64,000 nt of DNA. It comes from Dactylorhiza incarnata (taxonomy: Eukaryota; Streptophyta; Magnoliopsida; Asparagales; Orchidaceae). This document shows, in pieces, positions 40,500 to 52,867 of this stretch. Where the stretch lies: assembly GCA_033032865.1 (NCBI GenBank), contig JAWHQI010000099.1:4019501-4083500 (forward strand), in the 5' to 3' direction. The notes beneath the pieces were generated by a model. The model had not been told where the DNA came from. It was given only the letters and a program-made list of their open reading frames with translations, and ran no database searches. The translations under genes and the position numbers were made by a program. How positions within the stretch are numbered: position 1 is the stretch's first letter; each line of letters opens with the position of its first letter.

Positions 40500-40824
40500 A
40501 ACAAACTCTTCCTTCTACGTCAAGTCCCTTTCAATGTTGCGTCGACTTGAAATATACTTCGATAGGTTGATTATGTTGCTTGGAATTCTAGTCAGAGTTG
40601 CGTCGACACCAAGTCGAAGTTGCGTCAACTTTCATTCAACGCATGTCTGAACTTAACTGACTTTGTGATTATCTTGACTTGGCCTTGACACTCCAAGATG
40701 AATGTGACATCCTAAGATATCTAATGACCATTTTACCTTTTCTATACAATGAGGGTAATACTCCTAGGAAGTAAAATCACCTATAGATAATTGGTTAATT
40801 AAATCAAAAGGAATTTTCCCAACA
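40500..40824 (-). repeat. 5' LTR of element F, outer part
   Basis: It continues the LTR interrupted at 25899 and begins with target-site copy aacaa. It ends ttttcccaaca. Dyads: gcgtcgacttgaaa and gcgtcgacaccaagtcgaag (40540-40640). Confidence 0.9.
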
Positions 40825-41040
40825 TCCTGGAGCTGTACATGGATTTGTACAAGCTCACGTCCCTAGCTATGTTCGCTAACATGGCTGCCTACAAGGCCGT
40901 GCCAATTAACTCGACAAGATGTGTAGCTCACTTGACAAAAATCCCTTACACAGTTTCATTCCTAGGCATCTACACACCCAAGGACACGCCTGTGTCCCAG
41001 GTCATGTTTGCTGACACGACCCTATAAATGGCCATGTAAA
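40825..41040. repeat. Old repeat X flanking F
   Basis: The phrases ggacacgcctgtgtcccagg and related acg/cgtgt runs resemble gypsy chromovirus LTRs; this is from memory and weak. The first 150 bases recur at 46146-46294 beside the second F LTR. Confidence 0.6.
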
Positions 41041-44000
41041 TTAATTCACTAAGCCATGTAGCTCTTGGGTAAAGTGAGTTTTGTCCACAACATGCACACG
41101 CCTATGTCCCAGGCCGTGTACAACCTTAAAGGCCTTAAATAACCTACATGGGACTTCACTAAGGCTCTTAAGTTTCTCATAACCTCTTTTTATTTGGGTT
41201 TTGGGGGTGTTACAATGTAGCTCAACCTTTCGTATGACTTTGCTTACGTAATAGATCAGAAGTTGTCTATTCCATTCTTTTCGGACAAGGACCGAGCTCA
41301 CGGCTTGTTCCCCGACCCTTAGATAGTGGAAGAGGCCGTCTCCTTCCATGGGCCCTTGTAGTAATGGTTCTTGTGTTAGATAATGCTTCAATCTCTCGAA
41401 TGCTTCTTCGCACTTTGTGTACATCCAAACTCTCGGTCGTTTTGAAGAGTTTTGAAGAACGAAGAGCACTTTTCTCCGGGTTTAGATTGGAACTTGCTCA
41501 AACTGGTCAAGCGTTGCACCTACTTATACCTTTATGCTACCATCTCCATGATGATCTTCACCATGTTAGAAATAGGTTGTACACCTACTGGAGTCAGAAT
41601 ATGGCCCAAGAACTTTCCATTCCCTTCTCCAAATACACATTTAATGGGTTGAGACTCATTTTGCACTTTCTCAACATTGTGAAGGTCTCAACCAAGTTAT
41701 CAAGATGTTCCTGAATGATCTTGTTATATAGACCTCCATGTTCCACCCTTATATCTCCTTGAAGACATGATTCGTCATCGGATGATTGGTTGCCCCGATG
41801 TTCCTCAGCCTAAAGAGCTTCATCTTATAGATGTAGCATCTGTCAATTGTGATGAAGGATACATCACGACGGTCAGGAGGATGCATCCTGATCTGGTGGT
41901 ATCTTGAAAAATCATCAAGAAAGCTCATTATAGGAAAACCAACGACTGATTCAACCAGCGCATCGATTCATTGCAATAAGGTAACAATCCTTAGGAAATT
42001 CTTTATTAAGAAGTGAAAAATCAATACACATTCTCCACTTACTCCCATCCTTTTTCACCATTACAACATTAAATACCCAACCTAGGCACTGAATCTCCAA
42101 TACAAAACCCGCCTCTAGCAGCTTCTTCACCTCTTCAAAAATTGGCTCGGCCAAGGTAGTGGCTATCACCATCATTTTGCTGCTTTATGGGGTGAACACC
42201 TGAGTCAAGGTTAAGATGGTGGCACACCACGTCAATGTCGATGTATGGCATGTATGCGGTGCTCCATGTGAAGATGTCCATGTTCTCCTGGAGGAAAGCT
42301 GTGATCGTCTGCTTGTCTTCTTCCTTCAGCTCCCAGTGATCTTCACACTTCCGAGCCTCCCACCCACAGTTACTATCTTCACCTCTTCTGCCATCTCCAA
42401 GCATGCCATATATTCTAGCACCTTCTCTACTTATCGTTCCCCTCCTTCCAGCCAATCATATTACAGCATTGAGGTGCACTCCCGGAATATCTTTGGGTCA
42501 TTGTGGATCCTAATCTGCACACTTCCTGAGTATTACTTCAAGTACTAGTGGTACGAGGAGGGAACAGGCGGGAAGGAACTGATCAAGGCCCTTCCAAAGA
42601 TAGCATTATAACTGCTCTGAGTGTTAATGATGACAAACTGACAGTTCCTTGAAGTTCCACCGAGAGTGATGAGGAGCTCCACTCCTCCCTCTACCTTCTT
42701 TCTTTCTCCTGAAAATCCAAAGAGCAGTCCATTTAACACTGCCTCTTGGATTCAACCTTTATCTCATCGAATGCCTTTTTGAATACCACGTTGACATAAC
42801 TTCCATTCGCCACTAGGATCCGAGATATTATGAAGATCTCGATCATTATCTAGATAATGATGACATTATGAAATGGGATTTAATTCCCCAACATGTCTTC
42901 TTTAGAGATGGTGATCTCTCTCACCGGTGAGGTACCTGGGATGTCGAAGTGACACTCTAATGATATATTGCATGGAGACTTCCCTTTCAGGATGCCTCTT
43001 CTCTGAATCCTTCATGGATGAATCTGATCCCTCAATGCGTCCCAATATCCACCTTGTATTCACATCTTCTCTGGTTCGGGGTCGAAACCAACTCTCCCTC
43101 AGCAGGAGCCCATCGATGTTGATCTTCCCCCTCCTCCTTGGGGTATTCTTTATCCAACTCTCTTTCTTGCCTCCAAAAACTTCAGGCATATAGAAGTGGC
43201 ATGCACCTCCACTTAATGCAAGTCATAATAGATATGGGAATTCCTGGGTGGATGCCTTTGATGTTGATTTCTTCCCTGGGGCAGACCTCTTTATTGGGTA
43301 GTCGCCATTGCTTCTCGGGGAGGAGATTAGTTCTGCCTCCCACCTCTCTATGGCCTCTCAAGAGGATTGAAACTTGTCTGCCACTTAGGAGAGAAATACC
43401 TTTTCAATACCATAGGACCGGGTCTTCTTGCCAATGTCCATGGTAGCCTGTTCATTTGGGGTTGAAACCTCCTATCAGGTCCCCAACTTTTCGGAGCCAT
43501 GACTGACCTCCTTATTTTCAGCCTCCTCAGCTCCTCCTGCCTTCTTTGCTCCGTCCTCCTTCCCCCCTATGGGGTCCTGGATTATTCCGCTCTAGTCAAC
43601 CTCGTGAGTGAGGATAAGAAACTACTATTTGTGGCTTCTCCTTCTATGAACCAACCCACTCGAGCGATCAGGTCTTCGAAGGAGACTAGTTGATCTCTTC
43701 TTACTTTGAGCTTCAAGAAACATTTTTGCAAACAAAAAGTGAGTGCCAGTTATGGATTTTCTCCTGGAAATGATCAATTTTGATCCCCAACATCTGATTA
43801 GCTTCTTGCTTAAGTAGGAATAGGATTTGTGATACTTTCTTCCTCTTTTTGGATGTTGCGAACCTTAACATCAACCCATTGCACAAATATTCAAAGTAAT
43901 AGAGGGAGCTTGCTTGCAACTCGTGAAACCTATTTTTGGCCTTCCCTTGATGGTAATTATGAAGAACACGCACTTAAAGGCGCTAGTAAAAGCTTGAAAA

Positions 44001-44281
44001 GAAACAACATCATCGAACCATTTCAAATGTCGGATGGGGTCATCCTTCCCTATATTGTAACTCAAAGCGGGTTCTCTGAACCCTTTGAGGACCGGGGCAG
44101 ATAAGACGTGGTCACAAAATGGACTTGTCGGTCCATACAGGTGAGCTTGCAGCCGGTGATCCTGCTCTAGCTTGCAGAAGCGAGCTCCTTGCGAACTCGT
44201 CGTGGGTCGACCTCGTCGAAGAGAATTCCTTATGTGCTCGTTGGGGGACCTCACGACCGTTGAAGTTGCTGAGTTCTTCAT
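41041..44281 (-). pseudogene. Element H: decayed Tat-like gypsy gag-pol
   Basis: Pieces lie in order on the minus strand. Gag (44281-43871) has GKDDPIRHLKWFDDVVSFQA. The gag tail is near 43189-42902. The protease region (42900-42545) has LVANGSYVN where D-S-G is expected, and YNAIFGRALI. RT (42455-41480) has AGFVLEIQCLGWVFNVVMVK and KWRMCIDFSLLNKEFPKDCY; RNase H (41469-41041) has EEAFERLKHYL. Several stops and frameshifts are present; no integrase was found. Confidence 0.8.
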
Positions 44282-44499
44282 GAGTGATCATGTCTTTTGA
44301 TGGGGTGATAAGTCATGGCGAGTTTGCCTTTGATGTTCTTTCATCATCACACTAAATCCGAAAAGTCAGTTCGCGTTATGAACTTACTATCAGTTCACGA
44401 GTTGTCGACGTCAATATCCTGCTCGCCATCGTGAGACATGACATTTTCTCACAAGAATTTTCTGCTCCGTCTATGATTCACACTCACTGCACAAAAAAT
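44282..44499. other. Leader of element H with primer-binding-like site
   Basis: On the minus strand an LTR-like end (CGGTTTCTTGGTTCC) near 44490-44505 is followed by TTTGTGCAGTGAGTGTGA. This aligns with TGGTGCGGTGAGCGTGGA at the G1 gag leader. Confidence 0.5.
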
Positions 44500-44835
44500 A
44501 TTGGAACCAAGAAACCGGTTTACGAAGTTCGAACATAAGAGATAGTCTAAGGTTATTGATCTTGCTGTCTAACACCACAGTTTTGATGGTAAGAGAGAGA
44601 TGGTCACCAAGACTACAAGATGGGTTGCCTATAAACTAGACACATGTACTGCAATGAGGAGGTCTCATCACACAACCAAAAGTTTATAGGAATTTCGAAT
44701 CCTAAAGCCTAAGTTGAGCTAGGCAAAAGGAAGACACGAGCTTTGTAAGTATGAACCTTTGGGGGGGGAGGGTCAACTTGTCTTTTTTTTGTGCCATGGG
44801 GTCTTATTTATTGACAATCTAAACAGGGGGAGGGC
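44500..44835 (-). repeat. Partial 5' LTR of element H
   Basis: Sequence from the probable LTR end to the point where the second F LTR begins. It has no frame. Its limits are inferred from neighbours only. Confidence 0.4.
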
Positions 44836-46145
44836 CACTGAATCCTTTGAAAGAGGGATTAATAAAACTCTTCTACAATTTGAAGAATAAGGGAGAAGAA
44901 AGAGTGAAGAGGGAGAATAGAATTCTGCTTTCAGAATTCTTCAGAAGCAATGATCTGCAGCTTCCATTTTCACTCGATGTAAATAAGGTAAACCCTTGCT
45001 TATGATTGTGATGATTGCAACGGTTATTTTCTTGATCCGTATTCTCTGATCACTTCTTGTAATCTAGCTGTTGTGTGATGAAGAAGAAGAAGCAACTATG
45101 TATTTTTCTTTTGCTGTGCAGAGGGAGCACTTCTTTTTCTGTCTAGGGTTTCAGGAGAAGGAAGAAGAAGAAGAAGCCTTTCCGATAGCTGAATAATAAT
45201 GTGTTCAATACTCTAACTTTCGTCTCCTCGTCATCATACTTATTCTGTAAGATTGGGTTTTGAATTTCTTTCTCCATTTAGGCTGTCCTGAAAAGGAATT
45301 CTTTTTGGACATTTGATTTGCCTTTCTTCTTTTGGCCCGACCCATCCAGCAGATTTGAATACCTTCCAAGAATGATTTTGCTGTGTACTGGAATACTCCA
45401 TTCTATTCTTGGCAATAAATGAGCCGTTGGAGAACCGTCTTTAGCTTTGTGGACCTTCTGAAAAAGTGTTAAAAGGACAGCAAAAAAGCTTCCTTTTCAG
45501 ACTGTATTCGACGCATCGTCGAATTGAATTTCTTTCTTATCAATGCACCTTTGAGTTCTTATAAGAGTAGCTTCGAAATCCTTCTTAGCTCAGACTAAAC
45601 TCAGATGTCGACATAGCGTCGAATTGACTTCCTTCTTATCGACACACCTCTGAGTTCTTATTGAAGTGGCTTCGAAATAGTTCTCAGCTCGGAATGAACT
45701 CAGATGTCAATGTTACGTCGAATACCTCTCGGCGTATCCGTCGAGTTGTAAGTTTGAACTTGGACTTCATATTCTACGTCGATTTGAAATAAAAGTTGTG
45801 TCGACTTCACCGATGGCTTCGACAAGCTCTTCCTTCTACGTTGAGTCCCTTTCGATGTTGCGTCGACTTGACTTATACTTCAATAGGCTGATTATGTTGC
45901 TTGGACTTCTAGTCAGAGTTGTGTCGACACCAAGTTGAAGTTGCATCGACATTCATTCGATGCAAGTCTGAACTTAACTGACTTTGTGATTATCTTGACT
46001 TGGCCTTGACACTCCAAGATGAGTGTGACATCTTATGATATCTAATGACCATTTTACCCTTTCTATACAATGAGGGTAATACTCCTAGGAAGTAAAATCA
46101 CCTATAGATAATTTGTTAAGTAAAATCAAAAGGAGTTTTCCCAAC
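44836..46145 (-). repeat. Second copy of the F LTR, inner end missing, not interrupted by G
   Basis: It aligns with 24903-25894 plus 40505-40824, with only scattered differences. It keeps the last leader hairpin, the dyad array (45505-45970) and the outer end ttttcccaaca. At the site where G sits in the other copy it reads ttcgacaagctctt. Confidence 0.9.
45505..45970. repeat. U3 CGTCGA dyads in the second F LTR
   Basis: This is the uninterrupted version of the F array. The first dyad attcgacgcatcgtcgaat is intact; many others are decayed. Confidence 0.8.
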
Positions 46146-46294
46146 ATCCTGGAGATGTACATGGGTTGGTACATGCTCGTGTCCCTAGTTGTGTTCGCTA
46201 ACACGGATGCCTACAGGGCCATGCCAATTAATTCGACAAGACGTGTAGCTCACTTGACAAAATCCCTTACACGGTTTCATTCCTGGGCATCTAC
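46146..46294. repeat. Second copy of repeat X
   Basis: It follows the F LTR end at the same base as at 40825 and matches for about 150 bases, to gcatctac, where the CACTA end begins. Confidence 0.85.
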
Positions 46295-46618
46295 CACTAC
46301 TAGAAAAATGATTTTTAGCTACAATATTTTTTGCCAGGGTTCAAAAACCGTGGCTAATACCTTAGTTTTAGCCAGGGTTATAAAATCGTGGATAATACTT
46401 AAGTATTAACCACGACAAGTAAAAAAGCGTGGCTAATACTTAAGTATTAGCCACAACAAGAAAAATCATGGCTAATACTTAGGTATTAGCCGTGATTTTT
46501 GCTTGTCGTGGCTAATATTATGTATTATCCACGGCAGGCCAGAAGGCACTCATATGTATTCGCGATACCTAATTCTTTCCATGCCCTAGATCGCTCCGCC
46601 TGCCTTCCCCCTCACTGT
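46295..46618 (+). mobile_element. Left end of a CACTA (En/Spm-type) DNA transposon
   Basis: CACTACTAGAAAAATG is a typical CACTA terminal repeat. Its subterminal region has five or more copies of gtggctaatac and its complement. The three bases before it (tac) are a candidate target-site copy, and repeat X at 40825-41040 shows the empty site. The right end is absent: element I interrupts it at 46619, and the continuation after 63984 leaves the window. Confidence 0.82.
46429..46454. repeat. 26-bp perfect palindrome in the CACTA subterminal region
   Basis: GTGGCTAATACTT is followed by its exact complement AAGTATTAGCCAC. In Spm-like elements such subterminal repeats bind a transposon protein. Confidence 0.9.
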
Positions 46619-47322
46619 TGTGAAAAATTCCTTGTTTTGATAATTAGTAGAAAAACGGGAACTAGGTCGCAGGAACACTCTCAACCTAACTGAGCACAAT
46701 AAACCAGAAACAAAGAAGGAACACGAGGACTAGTATTCAAAAAACTCTTCTTTACAACTTGAGGTGCACATGGCGAGACATGCTTCACCAATACAATTGA
46801 AGAAGAATAACAACAAGACAAACAGAAACCGCCCAAGCAGCCCGTATAGCAAGCCGCCCGACTTAACAAGGCTGTCCGCGCAAACCGCCAAGTCGGCAAA
46901 CCGCAACTCAACACGCAGACTACCCATTATTCCAATGCTGAAGCAGTCCGCCCGAGCAAGGCCGCCTGACCACTGACACTTAGCCGCTCCTAACCGCGAA
47001 CACTGCTGCTGACTAGCTGAACAGAAAATAGACAGGCAAGGCAAGCCGCCTAACCGCACGGTCTGACTTTATTGAAAGCAAGAACACAAGCCAAAGAGAA
47101 AAGCTGCCGCAACCTGCGACCACCTACTGCTACCCGCCGCTGACTGCCACCGACTTAACCGCTGCGGTCTTCTCTGAACAAGTCAGAACCACACACAAGC
47201 TGCACAACCTGCGAACACAACAGAGTCAATTCTCAACCCGAGCGACTAGAAAAGTCTAATTGCACAAAATACTTGCGAGCTCTCGCTTACTGTTCACTGC
47301 ATTTGATCTGAGAGAGAGGTCC

Positions 47323-47330
47323 TATTTATA
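47323..47330 (-). promoter_or_regulatory. TATA box of the I 3' LTR
   Basis: The minus strand reads TATAAATA, downstream of the dyad array in element orientation. Confidence 0.6.
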
Positions 47331-47499
47331 GGCGCGAGGTGGAGTGTGGTAACTGCCCATAGAGATAGGATAACCGCCTCAACTCGACAGCAGGTAGAAA
47401 ACAAATCGTGCGGCTTAAAGACAAGCCGCACCGGTCTAGCAAAGCACCAGGACTTGAAGCAGACCAAGTCCAAGAACAAGCCGGACTGACAGACCGCCA

Positions 47500-47715
47500 G
47501 CCCGCTATGGGTAGGCAACCCGCGCGGTCTCAAGACATACCGCCCGACCTTCTGCGGGTAGGCAACCTGCGCGGTCTCAAGACAGACCGTCCGACCTTCT
47601 GCGGGAAGACAACCTGTGCGGTCTCAAGACAGATTGCCCGACCTTCTGCGGGAAGACAGCCTGCGCGGTCTCAAGACAGACCGCCCGGCCTGCTGCGGGT
47701 AGAAAACCCGCGCAG
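47500..47715. repeat. 47-bp U3 repeats with GCGGTCT dyads, 3' LTR of I
   Basis: About four and a half units contain GCGGTCTcaagacAGACCGC (7-bp arms, for example 47571) and gaccttctgcgggtaggcaa. Imperfect units show CG to TG or CA. Confidence 0.88.
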
Positions 47716-47763
47716 TCTAAAGAACCCCCGCCCGACCTCCATTTCACTTCAATATTTTCAACA

Positions 47764-47775
47764 CTCCCCCTTGAA
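47764..47775 (-). promoter_or_regulatory. Polypurine tract of element I
   Basis: The minus strand reads TTCAAGGGGGAG directly before the LTR start. Confidence 0.88.
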
Positions 47776-47789
47776 GTGAGAAGTGGAAG

Positions 47790-48840
47790 TCAACCCGAGT
47801 AAACCTCATAACCGATTGATTGTTCCTTTTCTAGCGGCTTCGTGAAGATGTCAGCGACATTGTCCTCGCTCCGCACATGCTCAACCATCAGAGAACCCTC
47901 AGCACTTTTCCCGTATAAAATGATGCTCGATCTCGATGTGCTTGGTCTGCGCATGACAAACTGGATTGTTAACCAGTTTGAGGGCACTCTCGTTGTCACC
48001 GCGTAGCAGAGTAGGACGTCTCACCTCCTCATAGATGTCTTCTACCAACCTCCTCAGCCAAATGGCTTCCTGAGCTGCCATGGCCAAAGCCTTGTACTAT
48101 GCTTCAGTGGTAGAAACAGATACTGAATCCGGCTTCTTGCACTACCATGATATAGCTGCAGGGCCTGCCAAAAAGACGTATCCAGATGTCGACTTCCGAT
48201 CATCCAAATCTCCCCCAGAATCAGCATCCATGTAACCATGCAGGTTAAAGCACGTATCTCTCCTATAACAGAGACCCAAATCAGAGGTCGACTTCACGTA
48301 CTTCAGGATACTCCTGGCCGCCACCAGATGAGGTTTTCGTGGCTCCACCATATATCGACTTACCTTGCCAACTGCATATGCAATATCTTGCCTAGTAATC
48401 ATCAAATATATCAAACTCCCGATAAGAGCCCGGAATACCAATGGATCAGAAAGAATTTGCCCCTCATCCCGCCGAAGCTTTAGACCAACCTCAAGAGGAG
48501 TTGAACTACTCTTCCCTTCCTGCATGCCAAATCTCTTAACTATTCGCTCTGTATAGACCTCCTGGGAAATGAGCACTCCATTCTTCTGCCTCTCAACCTC
48601 GAGTCCAAGGAAGTGGTGGAGCTTACCTAGATCCTTCATCTCAAATCTGATAGCAAGCTCAGCCCTTAGCCTTGCTACCTCCTCTTCTGAGTTCCCGGTG
48701 AAAATCATGTCATCCACATACAACAGCACAAGGACCTGAAGCTCTCCCTTCTTCTTGATAAGCAAGCTAGAATCTGAGTCTGAAGCAAAGTATCCGCAGA
48801 AATGGAGATATTCTGCGATCTTCCCATACCACGCCCTAGG
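47790..48840 (-). pseudogene. pol: C-terminal RT and RNase H of element I
   Basis: After the J insertion the frame resumes with AWYGKIAEYLHFCGY. It goes through catalytic YVDD (LLYVDDMIFTGN, near 48715), FEMKDLGKLHHFLGLEV and the RNase H segments EAIWLRRLVEDIYEE and DNESALKLVNNPVCH. It ends near 47790. Several frameshifts lie between 48150 and 47890. Confidence 0.87.
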
Positions 48841-51800
48841 TGTAAGACCCCCCTCCCGGAACCCAAATCACGGCCGAGGGGAGTCTTATGCCCAGGACAG
48901 CCGCCTTGCGGAAGCGCCAACACACGAGCTAGCCTCCCCCACAAGAGGCCTATCTGCGGGCCGAACCAACTAAACTGCGCCAACCCATCAATAAAAGAAA
49001 GCATTAAAAGCCATAGATTCACAATAAGTAATAATGTCCAAACAGTAAGTACAAGAAAGACAGAAAGCTACACAAGCTTCTGCAAATCATCAGAGTATCA
49101 AGCTAAATGCCCCAGGGGCTACATCTCAAAACACTCACTCGCCTCTGTCACTGACGGTAGCCAAGGTATCATGGTCTCCGGCCCTGTCACCCTGACCTGA
49201 CTATCCTCCTCCAGCACCGTGCACTGCTGCTCTAAGGTACACTCCTAAAAAGAGGGACGTAGCAACCGTTAGTCATAAAGACTAAGTGGCTTCACATCCG
49301 CTCCCCCGGCGACTCCAAGGCACCGGGTGGAAGGAAAGGAAGAAAAGCTACAATATAAGCAATAATATATACAAGCAGGTGACAGGAATGTTTGTTCATA
49401 TATGTCGGTTGTTTAAGTACCCAAGTACTTGCAATGGCACTAACTAAGCTGTTCATAAGTATATAAGTAGCAATGGTTATAAATGCAAGTACTAGTAACA
49501 GATATAATAAGCACAGCTAACAAGTAATAAGGCAATGGCAGGATGTAAGCAAGTAGTAGTAACGAGAAAGTTGTAAGTAGTTCATATCGTACCTTAACTT
49601 ATATGAATGCCCATACAAACTTATAAGTTAAGGTTTCCAATTTGGGACCCATCATATAAAAGAGCCCATACTAATTTATATGATGGACCTGATGCGGTGC
49701 AATGCTATGATTATGCAAGATGAATGCAATGCAATGATTATGATATGATGAACTCACCCATGCATTTTGTTATGTCAACATAGACCTATAGTTCCCACTT
49801 TTCGAGGGTAGCTAACCACTCAGGCACCTCGCGTCATGGCCAGACGGAGACTGTGGACCGGGCTCCTCCACAACTAGGTGGGTATGAACACTACCAGACC
49901 TAGGCCTATGTACGCCTCAACGCTAAGAACACACAGCGGATACCCTGTGTACTGCTCGATGCTAAGAACACACAGCGGAGCCATCAAGGACACAGAAGGG
50001 GACTTGGGTAGTTGAGCACCAAGAGTCCAACCCAACCGGTCTAGAGTCTAACTGCCGGCTTCTGTCGGTGTCACGACTAGCAAGCCCGTAGACTCACCAC
50101 AAGTAATACCCCAACCACAAGTATCCTCCAACCAGTGTCATCACACCTCCAAGTGTAAACCATGCACATTCATGTAATTCCATGCATAACCCGTGCTATC
50201 AAGTACCCAAAGACTCGCCGAAGGAGTCTTCTCCTTTTCACATCATACAAGTCAACTGATGCTAACTAGCATCCAAGGCTCCCAACAACCGGGCCCTTAA
50301 CATTTCACCACAAGATATAACAATATCTTATAATCCACACCAAGCCATCAATGCTACTCATACCGGGTTGTCACGACTCTAAGCAGTAGCGTGTGCATCA
50401 CATGGAAATTACCTTACTAGATCCTGTAGGACTACTTGTGCGTACTGTGCCATATTCATATTTTACTAAATATGTAAGCCCGAACATATCACCAATATTC
50501 AATCATCTTATGTACAAATCACAACGTGTTTCAACACGATTAAATCTATCAATCTTATGGAGAGATTATCACCATACTACACCATCCAATAGATTATCAA
50601 GCGATATGAACATTAATTCATACATGTCTTTTTTATGATTCCACATACATCTACAATTGAAGGTTCATTCAAGGGGTCATCTTAACAGAAATTAATCTGA
50701 AATCATTATCACAAGCCAATGCTAGCATATACATGATTCATACAGAATTCTGGCCCAAACAGGCTTCACATTCATCATTTATATCCCCTTCAAGTTATGA
50801 AATAACACGGCAATAACTTTAATACTACTTAATCATAAATTATGAACTTCAACAGGGGTGTAAATATTGTTATCACCTATGTCTCCACCAATTTTCATGA
50901 GCATCCAACCAATATAATAAGAGAAATCCACAAAATACTGAGGTCAGAAGTGTTATGACAAAGTTTACTAAAACTGGATTTCTGGGTGCTACAGTTGTCC
51001 AAAAATTATGATCCACCCCAATTTGGAAAGCTAACATCAAGGGCTACAACATTCATGTTGAGTCCTAAACCCAGATCCAAGTGGGTCCAATCAAAAATCT
51101 GCTCTGAAGCCAACTGCAGAAATCTGGACAGCAAAACAGCATGCATTGACCACCTCCCAGCTTTCTGGACAGTCCACTCGACTGGGGTTTTAGGGAGCTA
51201 CAAGTCACTTCAGAAAACGGTAACCTATCGTTGGAAAACTCTTTCCGAGGGATACAACTTCCATGTTGAGCCCGAGTTCTAAATCCAGTGGGATCAAGCC
51301 TAAAAATTGGCTTGACCCCAGCTGCGCACAGATTTCCTTAATAACCAAGTGCAAAATTATAAATGAAAACTTCATTAGCAAGAGGGCTGTCATCACATTT
51401 ATCACACAAATATATAATTAACAACCCTAATTAACAACAAATATATAATTAACAACCCTAATTAACAGAGGGTTGTTCATCATCCTTCCCAAACAAGGGT
51501 TAGGTTAAATCCCTAAATGTCATTCCCCTCGCTCTCCCTCAACGACCATGGGTTTGCCCCAAATCAAATCCCATCTATTCTTCTTGAAGAGAAGAAATGA
51601 TTCCTAAAACCTTGCGGCGAACGATGCCCTAAATTTGAGGTTCCGGCTTGGTCTTCCTAAGGAAACTCCATTAAAGCTCACACGAGAAGCTCTCTTGAGC
51701 CTTCATCTCTCCTATTGTGATCTAGGACACTAGCACCAAGGGAGAGGGGGCGGAAGTCACCTGATTTCAGGCCGACATTCGTGGTTGTCTCCTCTGCGGC

Positions 51801-52867
51801 ATGGCTGCAGTTGGCCAAGACTAATTAAAGGGCCAGCGAGAGTAGATTCAGATAAACGCTAGTCGGACGACGCACCAACCCTGAATCCAGCAATAACCTA
51901 AAGGTCCCTTGCCAGATCTTGCAAAACAAAGAAGAGAGAAGGAAGAGGAAGAAGAAGACGAAGATCAAGATGCTCCCTCGGGAGAAATGTTCAGCCCTAC
52001 TTCTAATGCCATGCGTTGGAACCCCAAGGTTCGGTGTCAGCCCCTATTGGACAAGGTATCCACTTCTCAGCCAAAAAAAATATGCACTCATGTTTTTATC
52101 GGGCGACGGAAAGAAGACACGCATAATTAATAAAGCAGACCGGCGTTCGACGAAATTAAGCAAATTCGTCGAACGGAAAGAAAGCGTGCAGAAATAATAA
52201 AAGCAGACCGGCGTTCAACAAATTTAAGCAAATTCGTCGAATAGAAAGGAAGCGCGCAGAAAAATAAACGCAGACCGGCGTTCAACAAATTTAAGAAAAT
52301 TCGTCGAACGGAAAGGAAGCGCGCAAAAATAATAAACGCGGACCGGCGTTCGACGAATTTAAGCAAATTCGTCGAACGAAAAGGAAGAGCGCAGAAATAA
52401 TAAAGGCAGAAGGGCGTTCGACGAATTCAAGCAAATTCGTCGAACGAAATACTAACTATAGCAGATTATTTTGTGCAGTAATTGTTAAACAAGTTGATAA
52501 AATTACTAGAAGCAAAGTATCTATAAATGATTTACTAAGGATTTAGAGCAAGATATAGTTAACCAGTATTGATAAGGAAATGCAGAATTTAACAAATAGC
52601 CAGGATTCTAAACTAACCAACTAAGTCTATGAATCCAGATTCTTTTGCAAAAACTCCCCAGATTATTAGCCAAACAATACCTATTAATTCATCCAGGAGT
52701 TTGCTAAAACCATCCAGGAACTTTGCTACTACAAAATTTCCTGATTTAATTATATTTTCCTGTCATTCCATTCCCCCAATTAATCCAAATTCGAGCACGC
52801 ACTAGAAAGCCCAAAACCGGGTAGTCAAAACGTCTCTGAGGGGTCTAGCGCGAAACGGGATGTTACA
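48841..52867 (-). repeat. 3' LTR of element J (4027 bp)
   Basis: It starts tgtaagacc and ends gggatgttaca; on the minus strand it begins TGTAACATCCCG. The inner U5 end has arms AAGACCCCCCTC and GAGGGGAGTCTT (48844-48855 and near 48880-48891). A hairpin array lies in U3. Confidence 0.93.
52139..52451. repeat. U3 array of long hairpins, J 3' LTR
   Basis: Five units of 67-68 bases start at 52144, 52212, 52279, 52347 and 52414. In the fourth, 14-base arms CGTTCGACGAATTT (52347-52360) and AAATTCGTCGAACG (52365-52378) pair perfectly around AAGC. Spacers read gaaaggaagcgcgcagaaa. In units two and three the left arm has decayed to CGTTCAACAAATTT. Confidence 0.93.

Larger units (their letters stand above)
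46619..47763 (-). repeat. 3' LTR of element I (1145 bp)
   Basis: It starts tgtgaaaaattcc and ends ttttcaaca, matching 62895-63984. The TATA box is at 47323-47330 on the minus strand. Its U3 carries the GCGGTCT dyad array. Confidence 0.92.

Noticed and set aside
49800..50100. Possible host gene fragment in the J LTR
   Set aside because: It is present in both LTR copies and has no sustained frame or splice pattern.
52139..52451. CRISPR-like array because of regular repeats and spacers
   Set aside because: The spacers are themselves repeated and the setting is a plant LTR; no cas genes.
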